Assembly: GCA_014607495.2 (NCBI GenBank)
Contig: CP053167.1
Location: 11,470,001 to 11,534,000 of the forward strand
Origin: Carposina sasakii
Taxonomy: Eukaryota; Arthropoda; Insecta; Lepidoptera; Carposinidae
Direction: 5' to 3'
DNA length: 64,000 bases
Below are positions 1 to 12,735 of this stretch, one piece after another. Position numbers and translations under genes: made by a program. The notes under the pieces were generated by a model. It worked only from the letters and a program-made list of their open reading frames with translations. It was not told the DNA's origin and did no database searches. Within the stretch, counting starts at the first letter, position 1. Each line of letters opens with the position of its first letter.

Positions 1-60
1 CAATCAGTGGTTCTCAAGGTGACTTGGAGTCTAAGGTATATAAAAGTAATAATTAATTAA

Positions 61-160
61 AAACATAATTTAAATTGGTCAGAAGTGGCACCATGTGGTT
101 CTATCGGCCCTTGGTGCTCTGCCTACCCCGTAAGGGATAAAGGCGTGATTATATGTATGT
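61..160 (-). repeat. Dispersed repeat family D, fragment
   Basis: This is the reverse complement of sequence also found at 34945-35160 and 53920-54145. The shared core reads ATCACGCCTTTATCCCTTAC on the opposite strand, followed by a GGGGTAGGCAGAGCACC segment and a GTGCCAC segment. A short fragment recurs near 10007. It is probably the 3' part of a non-LTR retrotransposon; the family was not identified. Confidence 0.6.
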
Positions 161-435
161 ACATAATTTAAACAGAAAAAAAATTAGATAAATAACATAC
201 GGCATTATTACCAAAATAGGGCAAACCGCCAACTGTATGTTTCGGGGTTTCGGTATCTGTTTGCTGTTTTGAGAAATATTACGTAAGTTAGCTTTTAAGC
301 GTCATTCTAAAAGCCAGACAGTTATAATCGGCTTATGTGCCGGCCTATTGGGGTCTTGAAAATTTCAGTTTTCGGTAATATAGTATTTTCGGCAACTCTA
401 AATATGACATATTTATTGTATGGCCTCTTATCTTA

Positions 436-697
436 TACAGGATGTAACAAAAAGGGTATGTTAAGCGAAAAGTTATGTAAATAGCCCACTATAGAGAACC
501 TGTCCACAAAATTTGAGATCCGAAATCACATGTTTATTTTTCCAAATAGTATGGAGAATTTTTAAATGTCAGGAATTTTCATACAATCTTGAAAAATAAA
601 AATGTGATTTCGAGTTTCAAATTTTGGAAATAGGTTCTCTATAGTGGGCTATTTATACAGCTTTTCGCTTAACATACCCTTTCTGTTACACCCTGTA
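436..697. mobile_element. Fold-back MITE family A, copy 1
   Basis: The element starts TACAGGATGTAAC and ends GTTACACCCTGTA. Long inverted arms both contain the segment GGGTATGTTAAGCGAAAAG or its complement and an AGCCCACTATAGAGAA segment, so the whole 262 bp can fold on itself. There is no coding capacity. Related copies are at 34533-34794 and 55878-56140, with a partial one near 55400-55525. It is a non-autonomous DNA transposon; the parent superfamily was not established. Confidence 0.8.
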
Positions 698-1144
698 TAT
701 CTACGAGTACGACGAGCCGATTTTAACTTTCAGTTGTTCAGTGCTGTACTTTTTCAGTTCTAACAAAATTATTTCCTTCAAAACTCACACAAATCAAAAG
801 AGTTAGTCGTATTTCAAAATGGCGTAACACAGTTGGCTTCCACATAAACTGTGGTCAAATAGTACGGTGATACGTCGCTGACCAAGCAGACATAAACTAC
901 GTACGTACGTCGAATAGTACACGTCCATAGCCCGGCGGAGTAGTGTCGAGAATGTCGAGTGCCGAGATCGTCCAGTGCCCGTTTATTGAAGCACCATCAG
1001 CTGAGACAGCCAATTACACGTCCACGTCACGAAGCATTTACATAGAGGAGTATGAGGTGCCTAATCTATGTAGTTAAGATAAATACCAACGTAATATGGA
1101 TCATGGACTAATAAAATTTCCTCCAAGAACAGTTCCTTCCTATT

Positions 1145-1171
1145 ATACATTTATTTATTTATTTATTTATT
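1145..1171. repeat. TTTA microsatellite
   Basis: Six to seven TTTA units. On the minus strand it lies just downstream of the LINE-like fragment 1252-1566, so it may be the simple-repeat tail of that element. Confidence 0.8.
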
Positions 1172-1251
1172 TACACACATATAACTAATGTTTATCATTA
1201 CAGGTTCCCCTAATGCGATTAATTAGCTTTTATCTTAACACTTATTGTTAA

Positions 1252-1566
1252 TTATAAGTTTGAGTTTTTTTTTTTTTTTAAATCATGAACATAACATGCA
1301 ACAAACATTGCCCTTACTGTGAATTCTCTCAGAGTACAACAACATAGGTCCACACTTTCTGCTATGACATTGAGTGTATTGAGTGCGCGAGTGAGCGGCC
1401 CCTTATTCCACAGGTGAGTTCGGCCCATCGGCACCGCCAGCAGTGGCGACCGTCTCCGCCGCCACACGTACCTGTCCGGTACATTTAAACTAATCCTCTC
1501 CAGTATGTCCGCATTATATAATTTTGCTCTAAAAATTTTAAATAAATATGTTACCATAACATACAT
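1252..1566 (-). pseudogene. Probable 3' fragment of a non-LTR retrotransposon ORF2
   Basis: About 100 open codons on the minus strand resemble the C-terminal tail seen in insect LINE reverse transcriptases: a phrase on lepidopteran LINE model, with an RRRRSPLLAVP block, an RTHLWNKGPLTRALNTLN block and a basic, aromatic end. The frame is followed downstream by a TTTA simple repeat, as LINE 3' tails often are. No reverse transcriptase or endonuclease motifs are present, so it is a 5'-truncated dead copy at best. The similarity is judged by eye. Confidence 0.4.
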
Positions 1567-1579
1567 CGATAATAAAGGG

Positions 1580-1712
1580 ACTTTATTATTTTAACCTGCT
1601 CCACAGCCACGTAACAGAGCGGGGACATATGAAAATAATCAGTTACAAGTAGCTAGCTTATAGCCTGAGAGGATGCCCGAGTTCCTTAGTGGACCTGCAT
1701 TAGATATAACGT
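1580..1712 (+). repeat. Dispersed repeat family C, copy
   Basis: Contains AGCGGGGACA, a variant of ATCAGTGACAAGTTGCTAGC, and CCTGAGAG followed by CCCGAGTTCCTTAGT. The same series of blocks recurs at 14090-14260, 44450-44520, 54280-54345 and 63610-63730. Shorter pieces occur near 2960, 10138, 10795, 45005 and 52590. No protein was recognised; it is a short interspersed repeat of unknown class. Confidence 0.65.
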
Positions 1713-2029
1713 CATAATATTTATGAATAGGACAACGAGGACGTTAGTTATTTTTCACGTTATAACTAAACGGATTTGGATGTAGGTAACTTAGCAGTTA
1801 CGTTGCTGATATATCAAAATAACACACAGGTCGTTCACGAGGATCACGTACACGGGCAGCCATTATAGTAGAAGTTGTAAGTGGTCGAATTGTTCCTTTT
1901 AAGGTAGAATTGTGTAATTTTTACCATGTAATGTAATTTTTTTTTGTACATTCTATTCAATGTACTAGGACAATTATTTTCAGGTGTGGAAGGAAGTCAG
2001 ATTCATCCCCTGAGCGCCAGGGGAGAAAA

Positions 2030-2147
2030 AATAAAAAATAAAAAAAATGCTGGGTATAAAAGTATTCTTCCATGGAGAAAAATGATCGTGATGATGAGGA
2101 GATTCCGTGGTTTTTAGGAACGTTGACGACCAAAAATCACCCTGTAT
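2030..2147. mobile_element. MITE family B, truncated copy
   Basis: Matches the right end of the elements at 28283-28652 and 56434-56818: a GGAGAAAAATGATCGTGATG block, then GACCAAAAATCACCCTGTA. Only the last ~110 bp is present. Confidence 0.75.
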
Positions 2148-2574
2148 ACTATCATGGCGCCCAGTCGAGTTTTAGACATGCTCGTTTAATGTGTTCGTGA
2201 TGTTGATAAATGAAACGAGGCGCGATACAGTGAGAGAATTTCATAAATCATAGCTGGTAAAAATAAACAAACACGCGAATTTCACTTTTTCGGTACATAC
2301 GAGTATACCTTAATATACCGCAAACTGTTGTAGGTAGGTACTAGTGTCTAGCCTCAATTCGTAACTGCTCGATCCGTATTCACAGGACCTTTACCAGTAC
2401 CTTAAAGTATACCGAGTTAACGTTCCAGGCAGTAGGTACAGTCAGCATCAAAAGTCGATGAACACATTCAGATTTTCAAAATCACTGAACACTATAATCT
2501 ATACATATAATAGAAATGTAACGGATCGCTATCTGTACATGGAAGATATATGAGAAAAAATATTACAAGAGACC

Positions 2575-2827
2575 TTTATCAACGCAGTAGTACCCAAAAG
2601 AATGATTTTTGAAATTTTTGTCTGTTTGTCTGTTTATCTGTGCGTTGTGCACGCTAATCTCAGAAACGGCTGAACCGATTTCGATGCAGTTTTCAGGAAT
2701 ATATTGTGACAGGTCCCACTTAACATATAGGCTACTTTTTATCCTGGGAAAATGTTTTTATCCCGGATAATTTCGACATTTTGTTTTTTCTGTAGTCCAC
2801 GCGGATGGAGTCGCGGGCGTCCACTAG
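2575..2827 (+). mobile_element. Non-autonomous Helitron-like element, copy 1
   Basis: Shares with 15944-16171, 19846-20081 and 27600-30339 a block around ACCGATTTCGATGCAGTTTT (in other copies GCGATTTTAATAAAATTT), a TTTTATCCCGG segment, and a 3' end GTCGCGGGCGTCCACTAG followed by T. A CTAG 3' end before a T and a small GC-rich hairpin just inside it are Helitron hallmarks. No helicase gene is present. Confidence 0.65.
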
Positions 2828-4269
2828 TAACACATAAATCGCTTAACAAGACGCCAGAATTAAATTACTATCTTAAATCAATCTGTGATTTAAATAGTAA
2901 AAATTTCGGTCACTGATCATTTGCGTCTGTCCCCGCTATGCTCATTTACGAGTATTACTTTGGGATCTCCTTTATGGTCCTGCAGTTCAGGCGACCTCAC
3001 GTCGGAAACACACCCGTATGTATATGTATGTATGTAAAATGGTAGTAGTAAAGTAATTTCATAATTAGCAATTGAACATTATCACACAAATATAAACATA
3101 ATACGTAAAGAAGGAATAAATAAAAACATTATTTTTTTAATGTTTTTATTGCAAATGGCAAGCACAACGGATGACCAGTGGGATAAACACGAACCTTTTT
3201 ACGCGACTCTCTAGCAACATCAATGCGATTTGACAGTTAGACGATAGCGTTACAGACTATCGAGAGGTTCGTGCTTACCCCTCAGAGCGTTCCAAATTCC
3301 GTAACACGGGTACCGAAACATTCCGGGACATCCCAAATATTGTTACTGCCCTGAAAAGGAGTAAAACTAATTTGAGGTAGTTTCCGCTCGGAAATTACGT
3401 TAATTATAGCTCCCTACAAATTATCTAAATACGGTAAATTAATATTATGGACGTAAAACAAAGGCTGTTGTTTTCATTGTTTTACGTTTGGGAGGCAATC
3501 GGGAATAAGGCCACAAATATTGTTCGGTTTAATTATTCTAGTTCGTTAGATATTGAAAATATTGGCGATCGACTGTGTTCGACCATGATAATCACTTTCA
3601 ATATTGTCCATTATATACGTAATTCCGGATTGATTAGGTTATCTACTATAAGTTTAAATTTATATAATTAATATAATCTCTTTGAAGATTTAATATAATT
3701 TCAATATTATTTTAAAGTATTTTTAATTAGGTAGTTCTTGAACAATCCGTGAGCTTACAAATTAAATAGAAACATAGTTTGTTTATTAAACAGCAGATAT
3801 AAGCTTTCGTCTAAAATAATCACCATTTGTACCTACGAGTACATAGGATAAGTCACAGGAAATAACTAGTATTTCAATCTTCACAAAGAATCACAAAATC
3901 GGGAAACCATAAGCTCTTAAATCTGGAATACGAAGCTTTACTTCGCTCAAAAGCTTTGCCTACCTTTGAAAGGCACTTAACGCTCCCATTCGACAATTCC
4001 AAAGAATACTGGGATAATTAAAACTTGGCTAATTAACCACGTAAAATAAGCCTAAAATTAAGCATGGCGCACTGCGAGGGTCCGGTAATAAACAATGTCT
4101 GTTTCTTACGAGATTCTGTGTACTACATGACAGAAATGGAGGCGCTGTTTAGGCACATTAAACTATAAACACAGAAGTTCAATCGGTGGGAATAAATATG
4201 ATTGACATATTCAACAAGGCCAAAAATAAAATGATAAAAAAGTGTCCTGTCTGTACTCGTATCACTACC

Positions 4270-4450
4270 ACGTATCAGCAATCGCAGCGTGGTGGGAAAG
4301 CCACCCGCGACATGGACAGACGACCTAGCCAAGGTCGCGGGTATCGGTTGCATACAGGCCGCTTCCGACCGGTCGGAATAGAGGTTGTTGGGGGAGGCCT
4401 ATGTTCAGCAGTGGACTTCTCATAGCTGAGAACGACAATGATGGTGTGTC
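4270..4450 (+). pseudogene. Non-LTR retrotransposon 3' tail fragment
   Basis: In one plus frame it reads like the extreme C-terminus of lepidopteran LINE ORF2 (a Thr-Trp-Thr-Asp-Asp-Leu motif, then an Ala-Tyr-Val-Gln-Gln-Trp-like end degraded to an AGCAGTGGACTTCTCATAG). The ending block GGCCTATGTTCAGCAGTGGA recurs in related form at 37249-37275 and, inverted, at 38500 and 42790. The frame is broken. Confidence 0.5.
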
Positions 4451-4840
4451 CTGTCCAGCTAATATGTGAGTAATATAGTCCCGATTTATAGATGCCTGTG
4501 GCAAATTTATCGGATGCCACCGTAAATAATGCTGGGAGTTGGAATTCTTCTTTGACTGGAGGCCCCATCCGGATGGAGGCGCGTGGCATTTTGCCGACTT
4601 GCCACCCCGTAGTTACGTCCCTGCTATCCGCTTTTACGTTAAGACCGGTAGAGTAACAGGTCAATTCCTACATATTCATGACAGAGAGCAAGCCATTGGC
4701 AGTTAATCCGACCCGTATAATATTAAATATTCATTCGAGTCCCGAACATTAGGCGACACGCGTGTACGTAACACGGTATATTTATATTAATGTAATTCAG
4801 CTAATGCTGTAGATATATAAGAGACGGCTCATTTCTTTAA

Positions 4841-4984
4841 AGGCCGGTTTTACCAAAGTCAAATAGCTTATCTGAAGAATTAAGTTGATGCTGAATGCTG
4901 TCTATATTATGATCAAGTTTTAAAGAAAGACAGCATCAACATTATTCTTCAGATAAGCTATTTGACTTTGGTAAAAACAGCCCT
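4841..4984. mobile_element. Fold-back MITE family C, copy 1
   Basis: A near-perfect hairpin. The left arm contains CAAAGTCAAATAGCTTATCT and the right arm its reverse complement AGATAAGCTATTTGACTTTG. The spacer holds GATCAAGTTTTAAAG. The ends are GGCCGGTTTT and AAAACAGCCC. Copies with ends closer to AGGGCTGATTTTTCC are at 6227-6373 and 39374-39508. Confidence 0.8.
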
Positions 4985-5609
4985 AAGTAGGACTAAAAAT
5001 AATATCCTAAAAGGTTAAAATAATTTTACTTAAAATATTTATTTATTTTATTTCATAGGGAACTGATGTTATTGCCCCCAAATAGTAGCCTTCTAGTGCT
5101 GGCTCAGAGCTAAGCCGCAAACAGACAGACGGACTTAGCGTAAAACCCTTGACGGCACTCGGTTTAAAGAGTACTTTGATCTCTTTGACCTAAAAGATAT
5201 TTTTCAATGATTGTGATCAAAGTTTGAGTCGACCATTAAAGATAGTCTGAGCTAGTAGATAAAAAATATTTAATTCTATTAGAATTGCATTATATATATA
5301 TATCTGTTACCAGAAATGTATTAAATCTAGAAATTGTAAACAAATCCTAAGATATGTATATGTCTACATTTTATTAAATCGTCTCCATTTCACGATTTTG
5401 TCATCCACGTTTGGCCGAATCGTATAAATAGGGTGTCCATAAAATCCAGAAAGTGGTAAGAACTTATTTATGATAAAGCTATTGGTTATTTTTGCTATAA
5501 AAAAACATAAAAGGCTTTACAAAATTCGCTTCTGACACATCGCCGGCCGCTGCCGCGGCACGCTCGTTTTGCTCGCTCGTTATTTGTCAGAGTTTTACAT
5601 ATCCTATTT

Positions 5610-5765
5610 CAATTTAGGAAATGTATAGACTTCTTAGGAAATGTATAGATTTCCTAGGAAATACGAGTATGTCTAATATAATTTATTTCACACGTTTTTG
5701 CGATTTTAGGAATTACATACATTTCCTAGGAATTGTATACAATGACGGATTACATACATTTCCGT
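5610..5765. repeat. Cluster of short direct and inverted repeats
   Basis: The 12-mer TAGGAAATGTAT or its complement ATACATTTCCTA-like form occurs five to six times on both strands within about 150 bp. The TACATACATTTCC form also occurs inside the MITE copy at 6227-6373. No gene or element boundary was seen. Confidence 0.6.
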
Positions 5766-6226
5766 TAAAATATCTAAGTAAGCAATTGATATAAAGTCGG
5801 GTTAAATACATGGTCAAGATTATCAATATACCTACAATAGTTTCCCTACAAAGTAAAGTTTCTTTAAGCTCCTATATACCACATCTGCATTGGGATATAC
5901 GAGCTGTATCCTCCAAACAACCACGTTGTTTACTCGAAATGTGTAAATGGCTACTGTACCTACTATCTCCCGTACACCAGATTTGAACAACACAGATGGA
6001 ACCGGTATAACTAATCCGCATACGTAATTAGAACGACCTCTGACCTTTGGGGAAAACTGTGCTGTTAGTTATTTCTATAACAAAGACTTCACATCATCTT
6101 CCTACCCTTAGCCCACTATAGTAAATGTGGTCGGCGCAATATGGTTTCTTTCGAAGCTCTTAACTAGTGAGAATGAAGGTAAGATTTGGCGATTGTTTTA
6201 CGGCCGGCTACCTATAACAAATACTA

Positions 6227-6373
6227 AGGGCTGATTTTTCCAAACATCAGATAGCCTACCTGAAGAATAAAGCTAATGCGGTCACTATCTTGATCAAGTT
6301 TTAGAGACAGACAGCATCAGCTTTACATACATTTCCTTCGGCACGATATCCGACCATTGGAAAAATCAGCCCT
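6227..6373. mobile_element. MITE family C, copy 2
   Basis: Ends AGGGCTGATTTTTCCAA and TTGGAAAAATCAGCCCT are inverted repeats. The interior keeps the GATCAAGTTTTAGAGACAGA block of copy 1, but the right arm has been partly replaced by a TACATACATTTCC-containing segment. Confidence 0.75.
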
Positions 6374-9300
6374 AAATAGAATAAATGTAGCAGTGTTACG
6401 TAGACAGAAGTTACATTTAGCAGTAAAGATATCTGTATGTATAGTACACATGTAGCATAACATGAATAGAGGTCATTGTATTAAAATTATTTAATATGCA
6501 GCGCATGTCAAGTCATGTGCTGCGGTATTGATCGGTTAATTTATATTATAATACCTACTTCTGTTATTACTATCGAATCAGTGGCATATAAGTTACGGGC
6601 AATGTGATTAATTAGGCATTATTAATAAGGACCGGCCATTATTAATGAGATGTGCAAAGTAATTAATTTATCACTTTATGCGAAAGCGATTCATTGCTAT
6701 CTCACTAGGAATCGCTAGGAAGGCGCTTATCTCTATATTTATTTACACTAAACACGTATATACTATTTTTATGTATTTACCTTTTTCGGCGGATCCGAAT
6801 CTGGCAATATAGGTTAGAAAAATGAAGTGGCGGCGACCGCCGCCGCCGATTTCTTCGGTGTTAGGTCACATGTTTAAGTTTAAGACGATAACTATATTCC
6901 TAGTGAGATAGTAATAAATCGCTTAAACTTAATAACTTTCTTGCACAGTCCTTAATTTTAGCTGTTTATTTTTTTGACTACTATGTTCAATAGTTTATTT
7001 TTTGTTGACTTTTCATGACATTTTTGTAAGTTTAATTTCATTTAATAAACAAAAACACTACAGTTCACCTATTTTATGTGATTAATCATGCTGTTTTAAT
7101 CACATTGTCCAATTGAGTCGGGTATTATGAATACAGACCGGCCATTACTAATAGTGTCCTTACTTATCAAATTGCCCGTAACATATACATGCTAAGGTGA
7201 TACATACAGTTTTATATTATTTACTAGCTGATCTCCGCTTGCCGATGGAATGTAGCTTTTAACGTGATATTTGTCCCGGATATACATCCTTAAAATTTGG
7301 TCTTAAAATTTAGCATACAAAATACATACCTACATAAACTAAAGTATCAATCTATTCAAGTATTTTTTTAGTATATGATATTTCTTTCAACATGAATTCC
7401 TTAGGTGATATGAAAAGATGGAGGAATTCCCGTTACAACTTCTTTCACTATGGGTGCGCCCACCACCGGGCCCTACACCCTCCACTTACAACTTCTGTAA
7501 AATTGCACAAGTCGGACAAGTTAAAAAGAAAAAAGGTAAGTGAGCAAAACTTTTTCAATAAAAAGCCGGTCATAAAAAGTTTTTCGCCGGTAGTCATTAA
7601 CGAAATTAAAAATGTCTTACAATTTCATGTATAAACTTTGTAGGTAACGGTTTTCCGTACCTACGAGCAAAGTATACAATTACATGAGTATAGGTATATA
7701 CAGGTAGTAGCAATCACTGGCGGCTCGTCCTAAGGAGCGCTGGTGCGGTGCACTCCCACCCACGAAGATTACATAGGCAATCTATATTTCTCTATATTTA
7801 TAATTAATTATATTTCAATTCTATTATGTTTATACAATAGTGTCTACGCGTTCGTCTCAAGTAAGTTGTAATCTTATGTATCGAGTAGAGCTCTAGCGAT
7901 CGCGCTCCAATGAAAAGAAATTTGGTACTGTAATGTATGTAAACCTTTTTTATATTTGTTGTTCTATTTTTGTTCTTTGATTGTGTTTTGTTTTTGGGTC
8001 ATGTCATTCTGAAAATATAATAGGTACGATTCCTAGTACTGTATTCAATGAGTGCGAAAGAGACATACCGACATAGGCCGGCGCGTGAAACAGAAGATTT
8101 CGTATTAATTTTTCATACGAAATCTCTCACTTTAATTCGCGTATGCCGCCACTAGAGGTCGTTTAGTCCGAGTTAGAACGCGATATGGTTGTCTTTAATG
8201 TGTTTCATTAGGTCATCTGAATTTTTATAAGTGTACGGTTGAACTTGCACCATCCCATTCGTTAAGGGAGTGAACACCCATCTAAAAATGTCAGCAGCCG
8301 CCTCTGGTAGCAATTCTCATATCAAAGAAAGAAAATTTTCAATCGAAATTATTATTGAATTAACAGCGCACTAGTGTAGTAAAATATAAACCAATACCTA
8401 TGTAAGTAGGTACATTGTACATTCGGTTTGTCCTAATTCACTTAAGACAATAAAAATTTACCCAAAAAAAATTTTCACGCCCCCAGTTGGGCGCCATTTG
8501 TGGGAAGCGAGATTGGTATGCTTCGGTTCGGATGGGCGTGAACTTTCTTCAGCAAAAAAACACTGGTTTTAACGTAGGATTTATATTAAATTTGTTTCAC
8601 GTCGAAACACGTACTAACTTACATTGGATATAGTTTAAACAAGGTAAGCATGGCACGATTATAAAAAAAAAAATCACATCTGTCGGTAAACCTATTGTTT
8701 TTCCATCTTCTCCTCTATGTATGTAATACTACAGTACAAGTAAGGATCCATTTGATCACACCTTTGTCGCCCTGTAGATAAAGCCACGCTCACTCAAATC
8801 AATCAATGGTCAACATCACCGACAGAAGATAGGGAGCAGTAGGTTATCCTCAATTAGCAGTGTAGGTTAATAAAATATCTACTATATATATAGGTAATTG
8901 CCAGGTATAAAACAGCAAAAAGTTGAATTTTTCCGAGTCCTGCTTACGACTTTGCTTGGATGTCCTATTAACTACCCAATAGACTAACTAAACCACATTT
9001 CGATCTGTCCACTGTCCAGCCGTGCGTAGGTAATTAATGAAAATAACATTTAGTAGGTATTCACTAGAAACTTTTAAATCACTAACATAATAGTTGTTTT
9101 ACTAGTATGTACAACATTTCAAATCAGAGCATATTTAGCAGCATAAAAGTAAAAATAGGAGCATAAAAATAGTTTACCCTCCGTTGTCCCTATTCTGTAC
9201 CACCACGTGACCTACTGTTGACCGTATAGGCGAGGCGCTGCAAATATTGGCCAGGCCAGACACGTTAACGGAATTGATTCCCTATTAACTCGTATACACT

Positions 9301-11914
9301 GGTTCATGGTTACTAATAACATTACATACAAGTAATTTAAAAAGTTTTAGAGAGGGATACAAGCACCTTTCAATTCTGTGATTAACGCCCTTATACTTAA
9401 CATGATCGTGACACCTCTTTCGTTATTCTGCAGTGCTGGTACCTCTGTTTCAAATTACAGCCCAGTGCTAAATATGATATAAATTGTTTATATGGTAATA
9501 CCCACCTAAAAAGAAATACCTATCAGTCGCCATATTTAATTAAGCACAGAAAAAAATCGATGATTACCATGTTGACAACAATTTTCAACGCATAACCAAG
9601 GCAGTTCTTTAGGTAACACATTCCCTGGATTATAATTTTACAGTTATTTCATGTTATTTGTTATTGTCATGACAGCGAGTGAGCAAGTGATACTTGTTTG
9701 AAGCCGTGACATGGCAGGTGAAGTTTTTTTTACATTGTAATTGTAGCCGAAACAAATAAGATGGCCATGTACATTACACGCTTCCCAAATGGATCAGGTA
9801 ATCAATGAGCGGATCAGTCTATAAATATTCATTACTTCGCACGCAATCACTGGCAATTAATACCGAATCTGTAGTAATTAACTATCGCATTTAGCCAATC
9901 ACTCAGTATTGATATAGGTAATCATTTACTAATGTAAAATAATGCTATAACTCTGTGCTGTGATATACTTTATGTGCTTATTATTACATAAAATAATAAA
10001 AATAAAAAATCACGCCTGTTTCCCGCTGGGATAGGTAGAGATCATGGATCTCCATTTACTACGATCCTGAAGTTTTTTTAAACTTATTATTAATACATAC
10101 CTACATAATATACATAGCGCTGTGTTCTCAAAAAGCTACAGGTTCAAGAAGAAAGCCACTTACAGCATAGCGGGGTCAGATCTTACCTAATGATCGATCT
10201 GTGAAAATAATTAAAAAACATAAAAGGAACCATATAACTTTATACTTGAAATAACCTTATCCCACGTCAATAAGTAACCCATTTTGTGTCTTTATAAAAT
10301 GTTGTTTGGAAAGATCAAAACCCGAGTAATTTCAACGATGCAAAGATTTCATAAAACATTTTTGTTTATTTAATAAAAAGTTAACTAACAACAAAACCTT
10401 TTAGAATTTCTGGCAGAAAACCAGACAATCCAGAATATAATGAGGCGCGATTAAAACCTAGACTTTAGACGGAAAATGTTTTAAATTAAATTTACAAACC
10501 ACGCTTTGAATGAAAGTAACATTTTAATTTACATTTTAATTTAAGAGCCTTAAAGGCAGACTAGCAGATAACTAACTGGGTAGACACATTATTAAAAAAT
10601 ATCTTACAACAACAAAAGAGACTAGTGAATTGGTCTGACTTTACTAGAACTCTAACTATAAAGCTTTACTAGAGTACATCAGCTGCATCACCGCCCGCGC
10701 ATGTTGTAAGAGTCGATTAAGGAATAAGCAACCAGGAATTAGGAAGCTAGCAACTTGTCCTTGCTCATGAACTTGCCCGCTATGCCAAACACGGCGGTGA
10801 GATCTCCTTTATGATTCTGCAGTCCTGGCTACCCCTTTTCGGGAACATATGTATGAAAGTAAATAACTAAATGTATACCTAGGTACTTATTTTGTAGTCA
10901 TTAGCTAACGAAGCAGTAGCCCAGCAATTGCCGAATCTACTACACAGTACCTATAGACTCTACATGTACATTATATCACACAGCAAAGTGGACCTTATGC
11001 CTGTTACTTCATCAAAATGTTAAGTAAATTTGCCTATATATACGAGTATTACATATATATATTTTAGATGTATAACTGCAAGGTTCATCAAAAACCGTTT
11101 GGTAATTTTTGCGTAAAATAACAAACATCCAAATATCTTCACAGTCTAACATTATTAGTAGGATTAGTATAATTTATTTCGTAAACTTTGTAGCCAGTGA
11201 ATTATCTATTACTATGGGAGGCAAGTAACAAGAGTCACGTATTTTCTAATTAGGTTTCAGCCAGAATCCTACGCATTGAATGTCGATGAGGTTGTCTACT
11301 TCACGAGAAACAAACTGGCTTGTGCTTAATTATTAACTTGTTGCTATTGGATACCGGCTGCGGTTAAATTAATTAAATACCTACACAGGATAAATAGTAA
11401 ATACGATAATGTATTTCTGTCTGCCACCTAACCTACCTACCTTAATACTAGGAAATGTTTCAGGATATAGTTAATATGTATAATAAAAGATAAAATGAGA
11501 TAGGCTACCTTGTATACGTGCAGATGATGTTTTTCAAAAAGTTCAGAGATAAGCTCGTCTTTGTACATTTTTCTATTATAATTACCGTATTTTGTTAATA
11601 TTGTGTGTGTACAATAAAGAATATAATAATATAAGTTTTTTATATACTTTTTTGAATTTAACAGAGACACTCAGGATACTATCTACCAAACTAATTAATT
11701 CTATTTGTAATACAAACAATAATTACAGAAGCAACGAAGTACAGCAAATAAGATATCAATATCGACAAGTAATTCAATGAACCGACGTCATCGCTGTTCC
11801 GGGGCATCGACCGGTAATGACAATTAAATTAACATTTAACAACTTGTCCAATATTAAACTTTGTTTCAATAGAAGGCAAACATAGCCCGGTGACACAGGC
11901 TAGTCAAATTGTGA

Positions 11915-12562
11915 GAAATCGAGGGCAATCCTCAAATATTGTAGGCACATGTAGTCTGTTTTTATACTTTTACTGAGCGTTTTGATCACCTACATAAAAC
12001 ATAACATCTGATGATGGAATCTCTGAGGAATCTAGGGATATCCTCAAATATTATAGGCACGAGTAGTCGGTTTTTAGATTTTTATAGAGAATTGGTCAGC
12101 TAGACATAATAGCCGCCGAAAAATAGATAGTGGAACTTTTTAGTAACAAAATCCCTAGGTCTAGGGGCTAGGTCTAGTAGTGGACTGCAATATGCTTATG
12201 AAGATGGAGTTAATAAGATAATAAAGTTAATAAATTAAGTCGTGTAATTATATGTTGCGTTAAGCCGTGTCCGAAGTAAGATAGTTATGGTAAGAGGAAG
12301 AGGTAAAATTATTGGGAACAGGGCAGGAAGAAGGAGTGTAATTATATGTTGCTTATATTGTCAGACGTAAAATTTCGAAGCCTAGTCATTTCTCTCAGTG
12401 CCCTTTTATCATGTGGCGTATTCAATTATTAGCTGGCATATAAATCTGACAATATTATGCCTTCCAAACTTCGTACACGGCTTAACGCAATATATATTTG
12501 CCCTTTAGCAAAATTTTATTTTAGTAAGCTCGAGTTTTGGCTCATAGGGGAGGAAGTCGGTT
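11915..12562 (-). mobile_element. Truncated copy of the AAGTCGGTT-ended repeat family E
   Basis: Runs as an inverted partial copy of 40511-43090. It begins with two diverged tandem units, each with an ATCCTCAAATATTRTAGGCAC-type core, then has a segment CGTTAAGCCGTGTCCGAAGT, an ATTGTCAGACGTAAA hairpin arm, and ends GGAAGTCGGTTTTTT. The other end of the element is missing. There is no open frame. Confidence 0.65.
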
Positions 12563-12599
12563 TTTTGTTTTATTCTACTATGTAGGTAGTTACAATTAG

Positions 12600-12735
12600 A
12601 AATGTGATAGTTTATGACAATGGATGTTTGTTGCTCTTTCATGAAAAACCTTCTGAACAGCTTTTGATAAAACTTGGCAGTTATAATAGGTATTTTAATA
12701 ACATAGCTATGTAGTTCGCGCGGACGAAGTCAATC
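12600..12735 (+). mobile_element. Diverged Helitron-like remnant
   Basis: Resembles the Helitron-like copies: GGATGTTTGTTGCTCTTTCA near the left and CGCGGACGAAGTC near the right. The 3' CTAG end has been lost. Confidence 0.45.

Noticed and set aside
7392..7634. 80-codon plus-strand ORF
   Set aside because: Lys-rich AT-driven composition and no family recognised.
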